From assembly GCA_021496505.1 (NCBI GenBank), contig CP053031.1, positions 1,302,001-1,366,000 of the forward strand: DNA of 64,000 nucleotides. The letters are read 5' to 3'. Each line of letters opens with the position of its first letter. Within the stretch, counting starts at the first letter, position 1. This DNA comes from Thermoleophilia bacterium SCSIO 60948. GTDB lineage: Bacteria; Actinomycetota; Thermoleophilia; Solirubrobacterales; 70-9. Under the pieces are notes generated by a model, which worked only from the letters and a program-made list of their open reading frames with translations, was not told where the DNA came from and made no database searches. A program made the translations under genes and the position numbers. Shown here piece after piece: positions 52,585-61,791 of this stretch.

Positions 52585-53676
52585 ATGGGAGGCACCGTGG
52601 GGTCGAGACTGGAGAAGCTCACCGAGCTCTCGCCTGCGCGCGTCCGCGCCTGGGAGGAGCTCGCCGAAGCAGCGGTTGAACCCAACGCGTTCTTCGCGCC
52701 CGAGTTCGTAGTTCCCGCGGCGACGGGTCTGCGCGAGAACGATCTAGCGCTCGCGTTCACGGAGGAGGGCGGCGAGATGCTCGCCGCGATGCCCGTCAAG
52801 GTAGGGCGCTGGCGTGGCCGGGTTCCGGCGGTTTCGGCGTGGTGTCACCGCTACGGGTTCCTGGGGGTCCCGCTCGTCCGCGACGGCGAGATCCCGCGCC
52901 GCGTCGCCGAGCTCGTCCACGGTGCGGTGCGCGGCGCCCATCGCGACCTGATCGCACTCGAGCGTCTCGGTGACGGTCCCGTCTCGCGCTCGCTCGTCGA
53001 TCTCTCCGACCACACCAGACTGCGCGCGGCGCTACGCGTCGACGCCGAGCGGGCTCTGCTGCGCAGACGCGCTGAGCCGACCTACCTCGCCGACCAGGCC
53101 CCGCACCGCCGTCGCGAGCTTGCGCGCCAGCGGCGTCGCCTCGCCGAGTTCCTCGGCGAGGCGATCGAGACCGTGGAGGCCGAGCCAGGGGCCGCGGCCG
53201 TCGACAGATTCCTCGAGCTCGAAGCCAGTGGCTGGAAGGGCGACCGGGGTACGGCGCTCGCTTCGGTGTCGTCGCATCGGCGCATGTTCGCCGAGCTCTG
53301 TCGCAGGTTCTCGTCCGCGGGCCGGCTGCAGCTGCTCGAGATGCGCGCGGGCGAACGGCTCATCGCCGTCAAGTGCAACCTGCGAAGCGCGCACGGTGCG
53401 TTCGCCTTCAAGATCGGCTTCGACGAGCAGCTCGCCCGGTTCTCGCCCGGGGTTCAGCTCGAGGTCGACAACATCAGCTTCTTCCACGCGGGGGACGCGG
53501 AGTTCATGGACTCCTGCGCCGACCCCGGGAACGGGATGATCAACCGCCTCTGGCCGGATCGAAGGGGGCTGTGCTCCCTCGTCCTCGCCGGCTCGGGGCT
53601 CCGTGGTCAGACGACCCGAGCAGCGCTTCGGGTCGCCGGCCGGGTCAGAGAACACAAGGAGCGAGCACGGGCATGA
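52585..53676 (+). CDS. GNAT-fold (CelD/BioF2-like, Acetyltransf_6) protein
   Basis: 363 residues in two GNAT-like halves. The N-terminal half has AWEELAEAAVEPNAFFAPEFVVPAA and VPAVSAWCHRYGFLGVPLVRDGE; the C-terminal half has RFLELEASGWKGDRGTALASVSSHRRMFAELCRRFSSAGRLQLLEMRAGERLIAVKCNLRSAHGAFAFKIGFDEQLARFSPGVQLEVDNI. The EASGWKG and K-I-G-F-D-E-x-x-x-x-x-S-P-G blocks are typical of CelD-like members linked to polysaccharide synthesis. It lies between infC and rpmI with no promoter that I can see and overlaps the next gene as ATGA. Start ATG 52585 or GTG 52597. Confidence 0.83.
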   Translation: MGGTVGSRLEKLTELSPARVRAWEELAEAAVEPNAFFAPEFVVPAATGLRENDLALAFTEEGGEMLAAMPVKVGRWRGRVPAVSAWCHRYGFLGVPLVRDGEIPRRVAELVHGAVRGAHRDLIALERLGDGPVSRSLVDLSDHTRLRAALRVDAERALLRRRAEPTYLADQAPHRRRELARQRRRLAEFLGEAIETVEAEPGAAAVDRFLELEASGWKGDRGTALASVSSHRRMFAELCRRFSSAGRLQLLEMRAGERLIAVKCNLRSAHGAFAFKIGFDEQLARFSPGVQLEVDNISFFHAGDAEFMDSCADPGNGMINRLWPDRRGLCSLVLAGSGLRGQTTRAALRVAGRVREHKERARA

Positions 53677-54512
53677 CGATCACCGCAGGCAACCGGCTTC
53701 GGATCGACGCAGCCGAGTTCAGGCGCCACTTCGCCCACGACTCGATGGCGGTCCGGCACAGCCTCCTCGACGATCCGCGTATGAGTCTCGACAGTCTCGG
53801 CGAGCTCGCGGATCGGCATCCGTCGGAGCGGATCGAGCAGAACCGCGGCGCCATCTCGGAGGTGGCGGCCGCCGACGCCGCCGAGCGGTCCGACCTCTCA
53901 CCCGGCGAGATCGCGCGGACGATCGAGACGAACGGTCTCTGGATGGTGATCAAGAACATCGAGCTCGACCCGCGCTACAAAGCGCTGCTCGACGAGCTCC
54001 TCGACGAGGTCGAGCCGATCGTGGCGGGCGCCGAGGGCGGGATGAAGCAACGCGAGGGGTTCATCTTCCTCTCGGCACCGAACGCCACGACCCCGTCGCA
54101 CACCGACCCCGAGCACAACTTCCTGCTCCAGGTTCGTGGCCTCAAGCACATGGTCGTCGGCAAGTTCCCCGACGAGCGCACCCGCCAGCTCGAGATCGAG
54201 AACAAGTCCTCGGGCGGTCATCGCAACATCGACTGGAAGCCGGTGGACCCCATCGACTACGAGATGAGCCCGGGCGACGGGGTCTACGTGCCGCCTCATG
54301 AGCCGCACCTCGTGCGAAACGGGCCCGAGGCGTCCGTGTCGCTCTCGATCACGTTCCGGACGCCCGCGACCGAGCGCGTCGCACGGGCGAGCTCGATCAA
54401 CGCTCGACTTCGCAGGATGCATCTGAGCCCGAAGCCCCCGGGCGAGCGACCCCAGGTCGACCGGATGAAGGCCGAGGCCTCGCGAGTGCTGGGCAGGTTG
54501 CGCAACCGCTGA
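53673..54512 (+). CDS. JmjC/cupin-like protein
   Basis: 279 residues with a cupin fold of the JmjC type. Fe(II)-binding residues are placed as H143-x-D145 in PSHTDPEHNFLLQVRGLKHM and H212 in VPPHEPHLVRNG, matching a 2-oxoglutarate oxygenase triad. PGDGVYVPP is the usual turn before the second motif. The N-terminal 90 residues are helical (EFRRHFAHDSMAVRHSLL, GLWMVIKNIELDPRYKALLDELLDEVEPIVAG). ATG 53673 overlaps the GNAT stop and AAGGAG lies upstream. A hydroxylase role on an unknown substrate is inferred. Confidence 0.8.
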   Translation: MTITAGNRLRIDAAEFRRHFAHDSMAVRHSLLDDPRMSLDSLGELADRHPSERIEQNRGAISEVAAADAAERSDLSPGEIARTIETNGLWMVIKNIELDPRYKALLDELLDEVEPIVAGAEGGMKQREGFIFLSAPNATTPSHTDPEHNFLLQVRGLKHMVVGKFPDERTRQLEIENKSSGGHRNIDWKPVDPIDYEMSPGDGVYVPPHEPHLVRNGPEASVSLSITFRTPATERVARASSINARLRRMHLSPKPPGERPQVDRMKAEASRVLGRLRNR

Positions 54513-54541
54513 GCGGGTCCGGAAGCGGCGCGCGGCCTGCT

Positions 54542-54547
54542 TAAGAT
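54542..54547 (+). promoter_or_regulatory. -10 box (TAAGAT) for rpmI-rplT
   Basis: TAAGAT ends 12 bases before the rpmI ATG, so rpmI-rplT can be transcribed independently of the inserted genes. Confidence 0.5.
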
Positions 54548-54559
54548 AGGTCGCCGCTC

Positions 54560-54760
54560 ATGCCGAAGATGAAGACCCACTCGGGCGCCAAGAAGCGCTT
54601 CCGCAAGACCGCCAAGGGCAAGCTCCGCGGCCGGCCTGCGTACTCGAGCCACATCCTCGAGAAGAAGTCGCCGAAGCGAAAGCGGCGGATGTCGAACCCC
54701 GCCGTGATCAAGAAGGCCGACGAGAAGCGGGTCTCCGAGCTCCTCGGGGGCAAGCGGTGA
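54560..54760 (+). CDS. rpmI: 50S ribosomal protein L35
   Basis: 66 residues. [22 protein letters not shown] is the standard L35 start, and the protein is very basic throughout. It overlaps rplT by four bases (GTGA). Unlike the usual order infC-rpmI-rplT, infC is two genes away. Confidence 0.98.
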   Translation: MPKMKTHSGAKKRFRKTAKGKLRGRPAYSSHILEKKSPKRKRRMSNPAVIKKADEKRVSELLGGKR

Positions 54761-55116
54761 GTCGCGCGACGAACGCGGTCGCCCGCAAGCGCCGCAAGAA
54801 GAAGGTCCTCGATCAGGCCAAGGGCTACTACGGCCGCAAGCACTCGAGCTACCGGCTCGCCAACGAGCAGGTCATGCGCTCGGGCCAGTACGCCTACCGC
54901 GACCGCCGGGTGCGCAAGCGCGAATTCCGCCGTCTCTGGATCACCCGCATCAACGCCGCTGCGCGCCAGGAGGGAATGACCTACTCCGAGCTGATGCACG
55001 GCCTGAGCGCGGCCGGGGTCGAGGTCAACCGCAAGATGCTCGCCGACCTCGCGGTCCGCGACCAGGAGACGTTCCGCCGATTCGTCGAGCAAGCCCGGGA
55101 GGCCGCGGCTGCCTGA
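54757..55116 (+). CDS. rplT: 50S ribosomal protein L20
   Basis: 119 residues. Signatures include [71 protein letters not shown]. Binds 23S rRNA early in assembly and in other bacteria represses its own operon. GTG start, overlapping rpmI. A good intrinsic terminator lies 36 bases after the stop. Confidence 0.98.
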   Translation: MSRATNAVARKRRKKKVLDQAKGYYGRKHSSYRLANEQVMRSGQYAYRDRRVRKREFRRLWITRINAAARQEGMTYSELMHGLSAAGVEVNRKMLADLAVRDQETFRRFVEQAREAAAA

Positions 55117-55152
55117 CGCGATCAGCGTTCGCCAGCATCGATCGGACTCCCG

Positions 55153-55171
55153 GGGCGCCCATGAGGCGCCC
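55153..55171 (+). terminator. rho-independent terminator after rplT
   Basis: GGGCGCC (55153-55159), loop CATGA, GGCGCCC (55165-55171), then TTTTCTAT. A perfect 7-base GC stem with a T tract, the clearest intrinsic terminator in the window. Confidence 0.9.
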
Positions 55172-55203
55172 TTTTCTATGTCACGACCCCAAGCGACGAC
55201 GAG

Positions 55204-55944
55204 ATGACCATCACGAGCCCCGACAACGAGAAGCTGAAGCTCGCGCGGCGGCTTGCCCGGCGGCGCCGCCGCGCCGAGGAGGGGCTCTACGTGACCGAGG
55301 GCGAGGACCTGCTCGCCGCCGGTCTCGCGGCGGGGATCGAGCCCCGGTTCGCGCTCGTCGCCGCCGGGTCGGGGATCGACGGCGGCGGGGCGAGCGAGGA
55401 GGTCGAGCCCGAGCTGCTGGGTCGAGCCTCGGCGCTCGGGTCGGGAACGCGGGCGATCGCGGTCTGGCCGTTGCCGGACGCCACGCCCGTGGGGCCCGTC
55501 TGCACCTACCTCCACGGTGTCTCCGACCCGGGGAACGTCGGCGCGATCGTCCGCTCGGCCCACGCCCTCACGCGCGGCTCGCTCATCGCGGGGCCCGGAA
55601 CGGCCGATCCCTACGGCCCGCGGGCGGTCCGCGCTTCGATGGGCTCGGTCCACGCGCTCCCGATCGCGACCGACGCGATCGAAGCGACGCCCGAACCCCG
55701 GATCGCGCTCGTGGCGCACGGCGGCGAGTCGATCGAGGTGCTCGACCGGGCGGCCGCGGAGGGCGATGTGACCGTCTGTCTCGGTGCCGAGCGCGACGGC
55801 CTACCGGCCGATGTGCTCGCCCGATGCCAGGCGCGCGTGACGATCGAGCTGCAGCCCGGTGGAGCCGAGTCGCTGGGGGTCGCGGCGGCGGCAGCGATCG
55901 CACTCGGGCGGGTATCGTCGGCCGCCGCCCGGAGGGGCGCCTAG
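55204..55944 (+). CDS. TrmH/SpoU family RNA methyltransferase
   Basis: 246 residues. A substrate-binding N-terminal part (EKLKLARRLARRRRRAEEGLYVTEGEDLL) precedes the knotted SPOUT domain with HGVSDPGNVGAIVRSAHALTRG, VTVCLGAERDGLPADVL and the closing ELQPGGAESLGVAAAAAIAL. Likely 2'-O-methylates rRNA or tRNA. ATG 55204 after the rplT terminator; pheS follows after 4 bases, a common order in actinobacteria. Confidence 0.92.
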   Translation: MTITSPDNEKLKLARRLARRRRRAEEGLYVTEGEDLLAAGLAAGIEPRFALVAAGSGIDGGGASEEVEPELLGRASALGSGTRAIAVWPLPDATPVGPVCTYLHGVSDPGNVGAIVRSAHALTRGSLIAGPGTADPYGPRAVRASMGSVHALPIATDAIEATPEPRIALVAHGGESIEVLDRAAAEGDVTVCLGAERDGLPADVLARCQARVTIELQPGGAESLGVAAAAAIALGRVSSAAARRGA

Positions 55945-55948
55945 ACAG

Positions 55949-57088
55949 ATGGCCGTCGAACAGCGAATCGCAGAGATCCAGAGCGACGGCCGGGAGGCGA
56001 TCGCCGCCGCCGCGTCGACCGCCGAGCTCGAGGATCTGCGGGTCTCCCTGCTGGGCCGAAGCGCCGAGCTGACCGGGATCCTGCGCGGGATCGGCGAGCT
56101 CGACCCGGCCGAGCGCGGGGCGGTCGGCAAGGCCGGCAACGTCGCTCGAAAGTCGCTCGAGTCCGAGCTCGCCGCGCGCCGCGAAGAGCTCGCGGCGGCC
56201 GAGCTCGACGCGGAGCTGGCGGCCGACCCGCTCGATGTGACCCTTCCCGGCAGCCCGCCGGCGCCGATCGGGTGGCTGCACCTCGTCACCCGGACGCGGC
56301 GCGAGATCGAGGACGTCTTCTGCGGCCTCGGCTACCGGGTCGCCGAGGGCCCGGAGATCGAGCACGACTTCTACAACTTCACGGCGCTCAACCACCCGCC
56401 CGGGCATCCGGCGCGGATGCTCGCCGACACGTTCTACGTCGACCCGGAGAGCGTCACGGCCGAGCGCTGGGACCCGGCGGGGGAGGGTGCCCGCCATGAG
56501 CTTCGCCCGACGCTGCCGCCCGGGCCGCGCGACCTCGTCCTGCGAACCCACACCTCGCCGATGCAGGTGCGGTCGATGGAGGCGGCGGATCCGCCGCTCT
56601 ACCTCATCGTTCCCGGGGCGACCTATCGCCGCGACAACGACGCGACCCACACGCCGATGTTCAACCAGATCGAGGGGATCGTGGTCGACGAGGGGATCAC
56701 GCTCGCCGATCTCCAGGGCACGCTGCTCGCCTTCGCTCGCGCGATCTTCGGCCCCGACCGCGACGTCCGGCTGCGGCCGCACTTCTTCCCGTTCACCGAG
56801 CCGAGCGTCGAGGTCGACGTCTCGTGCTTCGTCTGCGGCGGCACGGGCGAGGTCGACGGCGCGCGCGATTCGCTCTGCAAGGGCACGGGCTGGATCGAGA
56901 TCCTCGGCTCGGGGATGATCGATCCCAACGTCTTCGGCTTCGTCGGGCGCGAGGCCTACGACCCCGAGCGGGTCCAGGGCTTCGCCTTCGGGATGGGTAT
57001 CGAGCGGATCGCGATGCTCAAGCACGCGGTCCCCGACCTGCGGTTGTTCTATGAGGGCGACGTGCGCTTCGGGGGGCAGTTCCGGTGA
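55949..57088 (+). CDS. pheS: phenylalanine-tRNA ligase alpha subunit
   Basis: 379 residues. N-terminal coiled coil (about 1-90) and class II core: PIGWLHLVTRTRREIEDVFCGLGYRVAEGPEIEHDFYNFTALNHPPGHPARMLADTFYV, RTHTSPMQVRSM, PGATYRRDNDATHTPMFNQIEGIVVD, FPFTEPSVEVDVSCFVCGGTG, GFAFGMGIERIAMLKH. Start ATG 55949 with GGAGG about 12 bases upstream. The stop overlaps pheT (GTGA). Confidence 0.97.
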   Translation: MAVEQRIAEIQSDGREAIAAAASTAELEDLRVSLLGRSAELTGILRGIGELDPAERGAVGKAGNVARKSLESELAARREELAAAELDAELAADPLDVTLPGSPPAPIGWLHLVTRTRREIEDVFCGLGYRVAEGPEIEHDFYNFTALNHPPGHPARMLADTFYVDPESVTAERWDPAGEGARHELRPTLPPGPRDLVLRTHTSPMQVRSMEAADPPLYLIVPGATYRRDNDATHTPMFNQIEGIVVDEGITLADLQGTLLAFARAIFGPDRDVRLRPHFFPFTEPSVEVDVSCFVCGGTGEVDGARDSLCKGTGWIEILGSGMIDPNVFGFVGREAYDPERVQGFAFGMGIERIAMLKHAVPDLRLFYEGDVRFGGQFR

Positions 57089-59562
57089 GGGTTCCGGTCT
57101 CCTGGCTGCGCGAGCTCTGCGATCCCGGCTGGAGCGTCGGCGAGATCGCCGAGCGCCTGGCGCTGAGCGGCACCGAGGTCGAGCGGATCACGACGCTCGG
57201 GCCGGACTCGGGCGAGGGCTTCGTCATCGGCCGCGTCAGCGCCGCCGAGCAGCATCCGAACGCCGATCGGCTGCGCGTCTGCACGGTCGAGATCGGCACC
57301 GGCGAGCCGGCGACGATCGTCTGCGGCGCGCCGAACGTCGCCGCCGGACAGACGGTCGCCGTGGCGCGACCGGGGGCGGTCATGCCCGACGGCACCAAGC
57401 TCCGCCGGGCCAAGCTCCGCGGCGTCGTCAGCGACGGGATGATCTGCTCGGCGGCCGAGCTCGACCTCGGCTCGGACCACGACGGGATCATGGTCATCGC
57501 CTCGGGCGAGGAGCCCGCTCCGCAGCCGGGCACACCGCTCGAGGAGGTGATTGCGCTCGGCGAGACCGTGCTCGAGCTCGAGATCACACCGAACCGGTCG
57601 GACTGCTTCGGGGTCTGGGGCGTCGCTCGCGAGCTCCACGCGATCTCCGGCGCCCCGCTCGCCGAGGCGCCATGGACACTCGACGCCGACCCGACGGGCC
57701 CGCCGGTCGAGGCCGTCGCGTCGGTACGGGTCGAGGACCCGGACCTCTGTCCCCGCTACACGGCGCGCGCGTTCGAGGAGGTCACGATCGAGCCCTCGCC
57801 GCGTTGGCTCCAGCAGCGCCTGATCGCGGCGGGGCAGCGGCCGATCTCCAACGTCGTCGACATCACGAACTACGTGATGCTGTTGACCGCGCAGCCGCTC
57901 CACGCCTTCGACCTCGATCGCGTGCCGGGCGGCGAAGTGATTGTCCGCAGGGCCCGCGACGGCGAGACGATGACGACCCTCGACGGGGTCGAGCGGAGCT
58001 TCGAGACGGACACCCTGCTGATCGCCGATCGCGAGCGGGCGACGGGCATCGGCGGGATCATGGGCGGCCAGATCTCCGAGGTATCGGGCGAGACGACGCG
58101 CGTCCTGCTCGAGGCCGCCAACTTCGACGCCGTCAACATCCTGCGCACCTCGAGCCGGCTCGCCCTGCGCTCGGAGGCGTCGACCCGGTTCGAGAAGGGT
58201 CTGCATCCGGAGATGGCGATCCGTGGCCAGCGCGTCGCCTCGCGGCTGTTCACCGAGCTCTGCGGCGCGACGCTTCGCGCCGGAACGCTCGACGTGCTCG
58301 CCACGCCGATCGAGCCGCGACGGCTCACCCTTCGACCGACGCGGACCGATGCGCTGCTCGGACAAGCGACAGCGCCTGCTGAGCAGGCCACCCGGCTCGA
58401 GGCGCTCGGCTTCGACGTCGAGGATCCGGGGTCGGGGGTGCTCGAGGTCGCGGTTCCCTACGAACGGGCGCCGGACATCACGCGCGAGGTCGACCTGATC
58501 GAGGAGGTCGCGCGGATCGGCGGCCTCTCCGATCTTCCGGCGACGTTGCCGGCCGGAGGCCGGATCGGCGGGCTGACGCGCGAGCAGTCGCTGCGGCGCC
58601 GCGCCGAGGACGTGCTGCGCGACGAGGGGATGGGCGAGGTCAAGACCTGGACCTTCACCTCGGTCGGCGAGGGCGAGCGCCTCGGCCTGGCTCCGTCAGA
58701 CCCGCGCTCGGCCCCGGTGCTCGTCGCCAATCCGTTGTCCGAGGAGGGCGCCGCGATGCGGACCACCCTCGTTTCGGGCCTGCTCGGCGCGGCCGCGCTC
58801 AACCACGCCCGGCGCGCCGGGCACGTGGCGCTGTTCGAGTCGGGGCGGATCTATCTGCGCGACGGCGAGCCGAGCGTGCCCGGGTCGCCGTTGGCCGGCG
58901 ACTTCGGCGGCGTCGACGCTCCGCCGGCGCTCGAGGTGCACCGTCTGGGCGGCGTCCTGAGCGGCGAGCGCAGTGCCGACTGGCGTGGCGCCGGTGCGGC
59001 GGGAGACGGGTTCTACGAGCTCAAGGGGATCGTCGAGCAGCTCGCCGCGGCGCTCGAGGCCGAGCTCCGCTTCGCACCGACCTCCGATCACGCCTTCCTG
59101 TGGCCGGGCAGGGCGGCGAGCGTCGCGCTCGCCGACGGCCGGGTCATCGGCTGGCTCGGCGAGCTCCACCCCCGCGTCGCGTCCGCACATGACCTGCCCG
59201 GCGGGAGCGCTTTCGAGCTCGACGCCGCGCCGCTTCTCGCCGCGGCACGCACCGGCGTCGAGGTCTTCGAGCCGGTGTCGGCGATGCCGAGCCTCGTCGA
59301 GGACCTCGCGGTCGTCGTCGCCGAGGACGTGAGCGCCGAGACCGTGACCGGCGCGGTCCGGGCCGGTGGCGGGGAGCTCGTCGCGGCGGTCGGCATCTTC
59401 GACCTCTACCGCGGGGAGCAGCTCGGCGAGGGCCGCAAGTCGCTCGCGGTGCGGGTCGAATTCCGCTCGACCGAACGGACGCTGACCGACGCCGAGGTCG
59501 CCGAGCGCCGCGCCGCGATCGAGTCCGAGCTCGCCGAGATAGGGGGGACGCTCCGTGCCTGA
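57085..59562 (+). CDS. pheT: phenylalanine-tRNA ligase beta subunit
   Basis: 825 residues. The N terminus MRVPVSWLRELCDPGWSVGEIAERLALSGTEVERI, the tRNA-binding (EMAP-like) domain around residues 40-150, B3/B4 editing region (RPISNVVDITNYVMLLTAQPLHAFDLDRV), B5 domain (ARIGGLSDLP), class II-like core and the C-terminal anticodon-binding domain (FEPVSAMPSLVEDLAVVV) are complete. GTG 57085 overlaps pheS. argC starts 8 bases before its end, linking the aminoacylation and arginine genes in one run. Confidence 0.97.
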   Translation: MRVPVSWLRELCDPGWSVGEIAERLALSGTEVERITTLGPDSGEGFVIGRVSAAEQHPNADRLRVCTVEIGTGEPATIVCGAPNVAAGQTVAVARPGAVMPDGTKLRRAKLRGVVSDGMICSAAELDLGSDHDGIMVIASGEEPAPQPGTPLEEVIALGETVLELEITPNRSDCFGVWGVARELHAISGAPLAEAPWTLDADPTGPPVEAVASVRVEDPDLCPRYTARAFEEVTIEPSPRWLQQRLIAAGQRPISNVVDITNYVMLLTAQPLHAFDLDRVPGGEVIVRRARDGETMTTLDGVERSFETDTLLIADRERATGIGGIMGGQISEVSGETTRVLLEAANFDAVNILRTSSRLALRSEASTRFEKGLHPEMAIRGQRVASRLFTELCGATLRAGTLDVLATPIEPRRLTLRPTRTDALLGQATAPAEQATRLEALGFDVEDPGSGVLEVAVPYERAPDITREVDLIEEVARIGGLSDLPATLPAGGRIGGLTREQSLRRRAEDVLRDEGMGEVKTWTFTSVGEGERLGLAPSDPRSAPVLVANPLSEEGAAMRTTLVSGLLGAAALNHARRAGHVALFESGRIYLRDGEPSVPGSPLAGDFGGVDAPPALEVHRLGGVLSGERSADWRGAGAAGDGFYELKGIVEQLAAALEAELRFAPTSDHAFLWPGRAASVALADGRVIGWLGELHPRVASAHDLPGGSAFELDAAPLLAAARTGVEVFEPVSAMPSLVEDLAVVVAEDVSAETVTGAVRAGGGELVAAVGIFDLYRGEQLGEGRKSLAVRVEFRSTERTLTDAEVAERRAAIESELAEIGGTLRA

Positions 59563-60607
59563 GGTAGCGCTCGACCCGGCCGGCCAGCCACTCGACGGCG
59601 ATCCCGCCGCGCGCGTGCTCGTCGCCGGCGCGGCCGGGCTCGCGGGATCGCTGGCGGCTGACCTCGTCTGGCGCCACCCGCGGCTCGAGCTGGTCGCCGC
59701 GACCGCCCGCGCCGATGCCGGCGAGCGCCTCGACCGGCTGCACCCACGCCGGCGCGCCGCGATCGAGCTCGAGCAGCTCGACGTCGATCGCCACGCCGGG
59801 CGATGCGACCTGGCTCTGGTCTCCTATCCGCACGGAGCCGCCGCCGAGGCGGTCGCGGAGCTGAGCGATCGCGGGCTGCGGGTCGTCGACCTGTCGGCTG
59901 ACTTCCGGCTCGCCGATCGCGGGGTCTACGAGCGGTGGTACGGCGAGCACGGCGCGCCGGGGCTCTTCGGGTCTGCCGCCTACGGCCTTCCGGAGCTCGG
60001 GCTTCGCGAGGAGATCGCCTCCTCGCGCCTCGTCGCGAACCCCGGCTGCTACCCGACGGCGTCGTTGCTCGCGCTCGCGCCGCTCGCCGAGGCGGGCCTG
60101 ATCGAGTCGCTGGTGATCGACGCCAAGTCCGGGGTCTCGGGCGCCGGGCGGGGCGGGGGAGAGCGACTCTCGTTCGTCTCGGTGACCGAGAACATGACGC
60201 CCTACTCGGTCGGCGGACACCGCCACGAGCCGGAGATCGCCGAGCGTCTCGGGGCGCTCGGTTACCCCGGTGAGCTCAGCTTCACGCCGCACCTGCTGCC
60301 GATCGACCAGGGTCTGATGGCGAGCTGCTACGTCGACCTCGCCGAGCCGCTCGGCCAGGACGATCTCAGCTCGCTCTACGCCGATCGCTACGCCGCCGAG
60401 CGGTTCGTCGAGCTCGTCGCGGCGCCGCCGGGGGTCAGGGACGTCCGCGAGTCGAACCTCTGCCGCGTCCACGTCGTCTCCGCGCTCGGCGGGCGGCGCG
60501 CGATCGCCTTCGCGGCGATCGACAACCTGTGGAAGGGCGCGGCGAGCCAGGCGATCCAGAACGTCAACCTGATGCTCGGTCTCGACGAGGGGGCGGGGAT
60601 CTCGTGA
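59555..60607 (+). CDS. argC: N-acetyl-gamma-glutamyl-phosphate reductase
   Basis: 350 residues. Third step of arginine synthesis, NADPH-dependent reduction. AARVLVAGAAGLAGSLAADLVWRHPRLELVAATARADAGERL is the nucleotide fold. VANPGCYPTASLLALAPLAEAG carries the catalytic cysteine, with VIDAKSGVSGAGRG and VGGHRHEPEI near it. GTG 59555 overlaps pheT by 8 bases. The first 17 residues are a variable lead. Starts a run argC-argJ-argB-argD, in the usual order and all with four-base overlaps. Confidence 0.96.
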   Translation: MPEVALDPAGQPLDGDPAARVLVAGAAGLAGSLAADLVWRHPRLELVAATARADAGERLDRLHPRRRAAIELEQLDVDRHAGRCDLALVSYPHGAAAEAVAELSDRGLRVVDLSADFRLADRGVYERWYGEHGAPGLFGSAAYGLPELGLREEIASSRLVANPGCYPTASLLALAPLAEAGLIESLVIDAKSGVSGAGRGGGERLSFVSVTENMTPYSVGGHRHEPEIAERLGALGYPGELSFTPHLLPIDQGLMASCYVDLAEPLGQDDLSSLYADRYAAERFVELVAAPPGVRDVRESNLCRVHVVSALGGRRAIAFAAIDNLWKGAASQAIQNVNLMLGLDEGAGIS

Positions 60608-61791
60608 GCGGATCGATGCCGCCAGGGGATCCGCTCCCCGACACGACGTTCGGATCGCGCTGGGCGCCGCTCCCGCCGGGCGCGCACGAGCTCGATCCGG
60701 CCACGCTCGCGCCGGGATTCGAGGCCGGGTCGGCGAGCGCCGGCATCAAGCACGCGGGCGAGACGGACGTCGGGGTCGTGCGCTGCGTCGCCGGCGGCGT
60801 CGCCTCGGCGATCCTGCTGACCGCGAACGCCTCGGCCGCGGCTCCGGTCCGGGTCTGCCGCGACGACCTCGATCAGGGCCGCGTCCGCGCCTGCATCGTC
60901 AACTCGGGCAACGCCAACGCCTCGACCGGCGAGCAGGGGCTGGCCGACGCGGTATCGATGCGCGACGCGGCGGCGTCGGCGCTCGGCCTCGAGCCGCGTG
61001 AGGTCGCGGTGGCCGAGACCGGCACGATCGGCGTTCCGCTCGAGATGGAGCGCCTGCTCGGCGGCGTCGAAGCCGCCTGCGCCGCGGTCGGCGCCGAGGG
61101 CGGCGCCGGTTTCGCCGAGGCGATCCTGACGACGGACCGGTTCCCGAAGAGCTGCTGCATCGAGGCCGACGGCGTGACGCTCTCGGTCCAGGCCAAGGGC
61201 GCCGGGATGATGATGCCGGGCTTCGCGACGATGCTCTGCTTCATTCAGACCGACGCGCTGGTCTCCGACCCGGAGCTCGAGCTGCGCCGCGCCGTCGCCG
61301 GCTCTTTCGAGCGGATCTCGGTCGACGGCCAGATGTCGACGAACGACACGGTCCTGCTCCAGGCGAGCGGCGAGTCGGGGCGCGAGCTGCCGTCGGGTCT
61401 GCTCGACGCCGCCCTGCTGGCGCTCGCGCTGCGGATCGTCGCCGACGGCGAGGGCGCGACGCGGGTGGCCAGGCTCGCCGTGTCGGGGGCGAGGAGCGCC
61501 GGCGAGGCGGAGCTCGTCGCGCGCACCGTTGGCAACTCGCCGCTCGTCAAGACGGCGCTGTTCGGCCGCGACCCGAACTGGGGCCGGATCGCGCAGGCGG
61601 CCGGGATGGCGCTGGCCGGCGAGGAGCTGCCGGAGCTCGGCCCGGACCGCATCGACGCCCTCGAGCTCGCGCAGCCGACCTCGGAACCCGAGATACGGCT
61701 CGACCTCGGCCGCGGTGAGGCGAGCGCGCACCTGTTCGTCTCCGACCTGACCCACGACTACGTGACCCTGAACTCGGAGTACACGACATGA
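60604..61791 (+). CDS. argJ: bifunctional glutamate N-acetyltransferase/amino-acid acetyltransferase ArgJ
   Basis: 395 residues. Recycles the acetyl group between N-acetylornithine and glutamate and, in the bifunctional form, also uses acetyl-CoA. Signatures: CIVNSGNANASTGEQG, AETGTIGVPLEME, FPKSCC, KGAGMMMPGFATMLCF where cleavage before the Thr of ATML yields the two chains and the catalytic Thr, and GRDPNWGRI. GTG 60604 overlaps argC. The presence of ArgJ supports the cyclic route. Confidence 0.96.
   Translation: MSGSMPPGDPLPDTTFGSRWAPLPPGAHELDPATLAPGFEAGSASAGIKHAGETDVGVVRCVAGGVASAILLTANASAAAPVRVCRDDLDQGRVRACIVNSGNANASTGEQGLADAVSMRDAAASALGLEPREVAVAETGTIGVPLEMERLLGGVEAACAAVGAEGGAGFAEAILTTDRFPKSCCIEADGVTLSVQAKGAGMMMPGFATMLCFIQTDALVSDPELELRRAVAGSFERISVDGQMSTNDTVLLQASGESGRELPSGLLDAALLALALRIVADGEGATRVARLAVSGARSAGEAELVARTVGNSPLVKTALFGRDPNWGRIAQAAGMALAGEELPELGPDRIDALELAQPTSEPEIRLDLGRGEASAHLFVSDLTHDYVTLNSEYTT

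Noticed and set aside
55942-55948. TAGACA next to the pheS start as a -10 box
   Set aside because: It begins with the stop codon of the methyltransferase and ends only one base before the ATG, which is too close. A transcript could not begin correctly there.
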